A DNA stretch of 64,000 bases from Nectonema munidae (taxonomy: Eukaryota > Nematomorpha > Nectonematoida > Nectonematidae). The first letter of the stretch is position 1. Each line of letters begins with the position of its first letter. Below the pieces are notes generated by a model. It did not search any database and was not told the origin of the DNA. It worked only from the letters and a program-made list of their open reading frames with translations. The position numbers and the translations under genes are program-made. This document shows positions 60,411 to 64,000 of this stretch, piece after piece. Where the stretch lies: contig JAUIRK010001026.1 of NCBI GenBank assembly GCA_030549495.1, positions 598,461 to 662,460 of the forward strand, written 5' to 3'.

Positions 60411-62219
60411 TTAGTTAGAATCATATTTGATATGAATGTTTGAATTAAACAATTCGAACTTTTGAAGGCAGTCTACAGTGATTTCAGGACAAAATGAAAT
60501 ATCAATGCTCTGTAGTGACAATCGCTTTCTTTTGTCACGTGATAAAATGTCGAAAATGAAATTAGGCGTGATGCGTGAACACTTGAGTAGGTTGATATTC
60601 AAAAGGGATGATGAATGAAAGATCAGTTGTTTCAAATCTTCTAAATCAAGAGAATCGATCCCACATAAGATTAAGGATTTTAAGAGTGGGAAATTTTTTG
60701 ACATTTGAAAGAGAATATTTGATGAACTGAGATAAAGATGGAAGCACCATCCCAAATTAAGGACTTTCAAGGGTCTGAGAACTTGGGTAAAAAGATTCAA
60801 GCCTGAGTTTGTGAGAAAAGTTCCGCGCCAAAGATCGAGGTGTCGTATCTCTTGATTAGAAACAGCTATTTGGGCCATGACATCATCAGAGTTTTGTATC
60901 CGCGCACAATCACCAATTGATAGATTTTGCAATAAGATGTTCGCTTTTAACACATCTAAAATCGTATCTTGGGAAATCTGTGTCCTGTACAAGTTGAGAG
61001 TTTTCAAATTCTTGCAAGATTTTAAGCTTGAAAAGTCGTTTGGAAGCAAGGAAGTAACAGAGGATAAATCCAAGTGATTCAGATGAGGAGAGGTGGAACA
61101 TATGGCATCTATACAAGCACCTGTTAAAAAGTTACAAGCGGAAAGGCGAACATCTATCAGGCAGCCATTTATGGCTTTGATAAAGGATATAAAGGCATTG
61201 CAAGAGATTTGCCCATAATTTCCGCACCACGACAAGTCTAGGCGGCGCAAATGTGACACTGCGTGTAAAAAGCAATGCAACAAGCATGAATCCGTCACCC
61301 TGCTCCAACAAATGCTGAGGTTGAGAGAAGTTAGGCTTTCACGCTGCATCAGGAATGTGTGTAATCGCTTGCAGCATTGAGAGAGGCGACAAAAAGACCG
61401 TAAATCCAGAAAGTGCGTGATTCTTTCGATCAAAGAAGGAGAAAGCTTCCAAAGAAAGCAGACTTGATTGCTTTCTCTGTTGATGCAAATTTTTGTACGA
61501 TGTCGGAGAGATGGTCGTAAAGTTAGGGGATTCATGATTGAGTCTCGAAGTCTGTCAAGCTTCTTAGACTGCTTTTTGTATAGTGGAAAAGGAGGCGTTA
61601 GAAAGCCAGTCAAGCAAAGCGCATCAACTTGTACAATCTTAGCCAAGTGTGAGTGAACAAAGATGATACGGAAGAAATTAAATCCCTGAACGTTGCTAGC
61701 GAATAAAATGGTGAATGCGCACTGATATCTCCTACTCTCAAAAAACCATTGATGTTGTGAGGTGCAGTTCTCTTTATCCACTAACTGATCGCTACTCAAC
61801 GAAGGATGGCGGCCTTTAAACCAAATTTGTTTCCAACTTTCGACAATTTCTTTCCTTTCATCGTTAAGCTTGGTAGCGTAAATAGCAAAAATTGCATCAA
61901 AGCAAGTCTTATTGCCGAAAAGCTTTAAGCTTATAGGATAAAGGTTCTCAAGGAATAAAATATCCACAAAGTCTTCTCCCCTAAAAGAATCAAAAAAATG
62001 CACATTTCTAATTGGTTGGAAATTCATCAAATCAGCATAAAGACGGAGTTGGTATGCGTCCGCACAATCACTCTCAAAATCAAGGTCATGATTGGCGAAT
62101 TCTTGACTCGGAGGACCAATCAAATTGTTCGCTGTATAAGATATAGACTCGCATCTGCCATATTGCGAAGAGCAGTGATACACATCGGTCACATACTGCG
62201 TGACTTCGCTAATATCCAT
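60411..62219 (-). CDS. FBXL4: F-box/LRR protein 4 (FBXL4), single coding exon
   Basis: FBXL4 is the substrate receptor of a mitochondrial SCF ubiquitin ligase that limits mitophagy by targeting BNIP3 and NIX. The frame gives 602 residues (human 621). EVTQYVTDV then SSQYGRCESISYTANNLIGP near the start match the human N-terminal galactose-binding/discoidin-like domain (about 1-215). An F-box follows at about 256-300: LSPSLIERITHFLDLRSFCR, then CCKRLHTFL. Leucine-rich repeats fill the rest: LNLSICWSRVTDSCL, RRLDLSWCGNYGQISC, TLNLYRTQIS, LDLWRGTFLTNSGL and LNLGWCFHLYLSSS align in order with human LRRs. I chose the ATG at 62219: an in-frame stop lies just upstream, and the frame from 62249 begins with GTG. 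An upstream exon could splice in at 62205. The human mitochondrial N-terminal extension is not encoded in this frame. Confidence 0.93.
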   Translation of the reverse strand: MDISEVTQYVTDVYHCSSQYGRCESISYTANNLIGPPSQEFANHDLDFESDCADAYQLRLYADLMNFQPIRNVHFFDSFRGEDFVDILFLENLYPISLKLFGNKTCFDAIFAIYATKLNDERKEIVESWKQIWFKGRHPSLSSDQLVDKENCTSQHQWFFESRRYQCAFTILFASNVQGFNFFRIIFVHSHLAKIVQVDALCLTGFLTPPFPLYKKQSKKLDRLRDSIMNPLTLRPSLRHRTKICINRESNQVCFLWKLSPSLIERITHFLDLRSFCRLSQCCKRLHTFLMQRESLTSLNLSICWSRVTDSCLLHCFLHAVSHLRRLDLSWCGNYGQISCNAFISFIKAINGCLIDVRLSACNFLTGACIDAICSTSPHLNHLDLSSVTSLLPNDFSSLKSCKNLKTLNLYRTQISQDTILDVLKANILLQNLSIGDCARIQNSDDVMAQIAVSNQEIRHLDLWRGTFLTNSGLNLFTQVLRPLKVLNLGWCFHLYLSSSNILFQMSKNFPLLKSLILCGIDSLDLEDLKQLIFHSSSLLNINLLKCSRITPNFIFDILSRDKRKRLSLQSIDISFCPEITVDCLQKFELFNSNIHIKYDSN

Positions 62220-62251
62220 AATACCAGGAATGTTAAAATAAAGGCCCACAT
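62189..62251 (-). other. Short hydrophobic reading frame overlapping the FBXL4 start
   Basis: ATG at 62251 opens a 20-codon frame, MWAFILTFLVLWILAKSRSM then stop, that overlaps the FBXL4 start in another frame. It is a uORF in the strict sense. Its hydrophobic stretch plus basic end also resembles the membrane/mitochondrial leader that human FBXL4 has at this place. The frame continues upstream without a stop to a possible acceptor at 62281. Confidence 0.4.
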
Positions 62252-64000
62252 TTTATGGTTACTTCCATAGCGAGCACGTCTAAAATATAAGAAAAACAGC
62301 TTTAATACAACAACAACCAGTTCTCAAAGAATGAAGTATTTACTCATCATAAGCACAATTGATTCCACTGCCATTTTTAAATGAAACAAGTAATATTATT
62401 TATTTGTACAAGGCAAATCAAATGACTTTCTGCCTTATGCTTTTTCTGGGATCAAATGGGCTAATCTTTTTTGGAGCAGAATTTTCAAGACTAATTGTCT
62501 GCTTTTTTCAATAGATTTTAATATATTTAAAACAGAGGATTTTCATGTCTAGAGGAGATATTGGTCCTCTAAAAGGTCAATATAAATAAAAAAAATATTT
62601 ACTCTTCTCATCATTAGTTCAAGCTAACGCAATTTTTTAATAAAATTACTTAAGTCTCATTTGCTTTCTCTGGGATGAATCGGCTCTGAAATAAAGATCT
62701 TCGATAAACTGGAAGATTTGGTTAATAGAGTATCTATATTGATTGCTAGTTTTTTGGGGGATTGGCGACTTTACATATACTCGGATTAGAAAAAGTTTTT
62801 TTTTTAAAAAAGTGAAAAAAATCGAAATTCAATTTTTCGGATTTATTGCTTTAAAATGATGAAGATTAAATTATTCTAAAAATGGAATAATTTTGAACCA
62901 AGTGTATAAAAGATTATAAGACCTCTTAAAGGATTATTCCTGAATAAATCACAAATTATTTTTAATAAGTCCACCGCCTCTCTCCTCCCATGTGGGCGCC
63001 ATACAATTTTCAACATTAAAATTCAAATTTCTACACCTATAGCATGGCTAGAAAAGATGCATATACCAAAATGCATATCATAAATAAAAAAACTCTAATG
63101 CGTTGACAAAATAATGAAATATATGAGTGACTTTATGCGTTTATTCGCATTATTAACGGTACGCGTGAAAATTAGCGGATAATTATTATTATAACCGGTG
63201 AGTAAGGCAGACTAATTCATCGTAACCGAAGCATAATTCCCCGGTTAGTTCAAATCGTAAAATGTTTAGCAAAGCATAATAAACTTAAATATGTTGATAC
63301 TTTTAAATCTTTCCAAAACTACTGTAATGCAATCAGTGTCTTGTGTAATTAAATCTCGTCTTTTCAAAAACGGCATTGAATAATCTCATTTTCATGTTCA
63401 AATAAATTTGCGTTTGTTTTTTTCTTTTTCTTCACAAACTATTTTTGTATCTTATGAATATCTATGGACTCAAAATTTACAGGTAAACGAAAATACGGTT
63501 AATTACCATCACTAGTAATAATTAATTACGATGTGAGAATAATTCACGTTTGAGAGAGATTCAATTAAGACGCCAACATATGTTTCTTCATATTTATGCT
63601 TATATTCAATCAAAAATATTTTCTTAGGGAAATACAAAATTGCACATTTAAAAGCGGATTTTTTTAGTTAAAAGCTGTTTTTCTTTCATTTAATTACAAG
63701 TGTTCAAATATTCAGGCTTCAGAAGTCGGAACAAAAAATAGCGATTTAGAACCACGCTGATAATTTTGATACTCAACGACACCAACGTGATTTCTAATAA
63801 AACTTCGTCCGCATTACAGTTTGAAGCATGCCTTATGAAAACTCTGGCTACACCAAGCATCGAAAAACTTTTTTAACTGTCGACCCCTTCATAGAATATT
63901 TATCTTCATATCAACCCCCGCCCCACATAGAAATGTTTCATAAAAACATTAATCAATGTCCAACAATAAAGGGAAAAAATACAAACCACAAATGTTTCAT
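62252..64000. other. Upstream region of FBXL4, no gene recognised
   Basis: A+T-rich with no convincing exon. A stretch near 62505-62560 resembles the interior of the piggyBac-type MITE at 44078 (both contain GTCTGCTTTTTTCAAT) but lacks its ends. A hAT-like terminal fragment may lie near 63875. The FBXL4 promoter and any upstream exon should be here. Confidence 0.4.

Noticed and set aside
60877-62270. Several frames of 60-90 codons on both strands within FBXL4
   Set aside because: All overlap the 602-codon FBXL4 frame, which aligns with the family end to end.

Overview
The window comes from an A+T-rich, intron-rich animal genome, non-vertebrate by the look of its proteins. It has GT-AG introns, genes spread over tens of kilobases, tRNA-derived SINEs, LINE relics and many hAT and piggyBac-type elements. 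I cannot name the species. Nothing bacterial, no CRISPR array and no rRNA cluster was seen.

Three host genes were assembled exon by exon from splice sites, reading phase and conserved protein motifs. (1) Minus strand, 9242-29256: an 11-exon, about 783-residue orthologue of BICRA/GLTSCR1, a subunit of the non-canonical BAF (SWI/SNF) remodelling complex. Its N-terminal block, GLTSCR domain and C-terminal helix are recognisable. (2) Plus strand, 34909-54580: a 21-exon, about 677-residue orthologue of translation initiation factor eIF4B. It has an RRM and an unusual expansion of the short SIFGxAxPxDT motif, carried on five consecutive phase-2 exons. (3) Minus strand, 60411-62219: an orthologue of FBXL4, the mitochondrial F-box/LRR protein, in one uninterrupted coding exon. 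A possible fourth gene, the 3' end of a plus-strand zinc-binding protein, occupies 1-2802.

Layout: BICRA and eIF4B diverge from a 3.7-5.6 kb A+T-rich spacer. eIF4B and FBXL4 converge on a 5.8 kb spacer holding a hAT relic, a foldback element, a ~145-bp tandem repeat and a hAT MITE. BICRA and the left-edge gene converge on a block of hAT and LINE debris.

Between and inside these genes is a layered set of mobile elements: at least eight hAT-type elements (several with 8-bp target duplications, some nested), two piggyBac-type MITEs in TTAA plus one piggyBac C-terminal relic, a mariner-type MITE, three LINE relics, six copies of one tRNA-derived SINE (all in the same orientation), and a dispersed repeat made of consecutive hairpins whose stems change in a compensatory way between copies. 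The genes have no obvious shared pathway: chromatin remodelling, translation initiation and mitochondrial quality control lie side by side. All exon models are hand-made from the sequence and have not been checked against transcripts.
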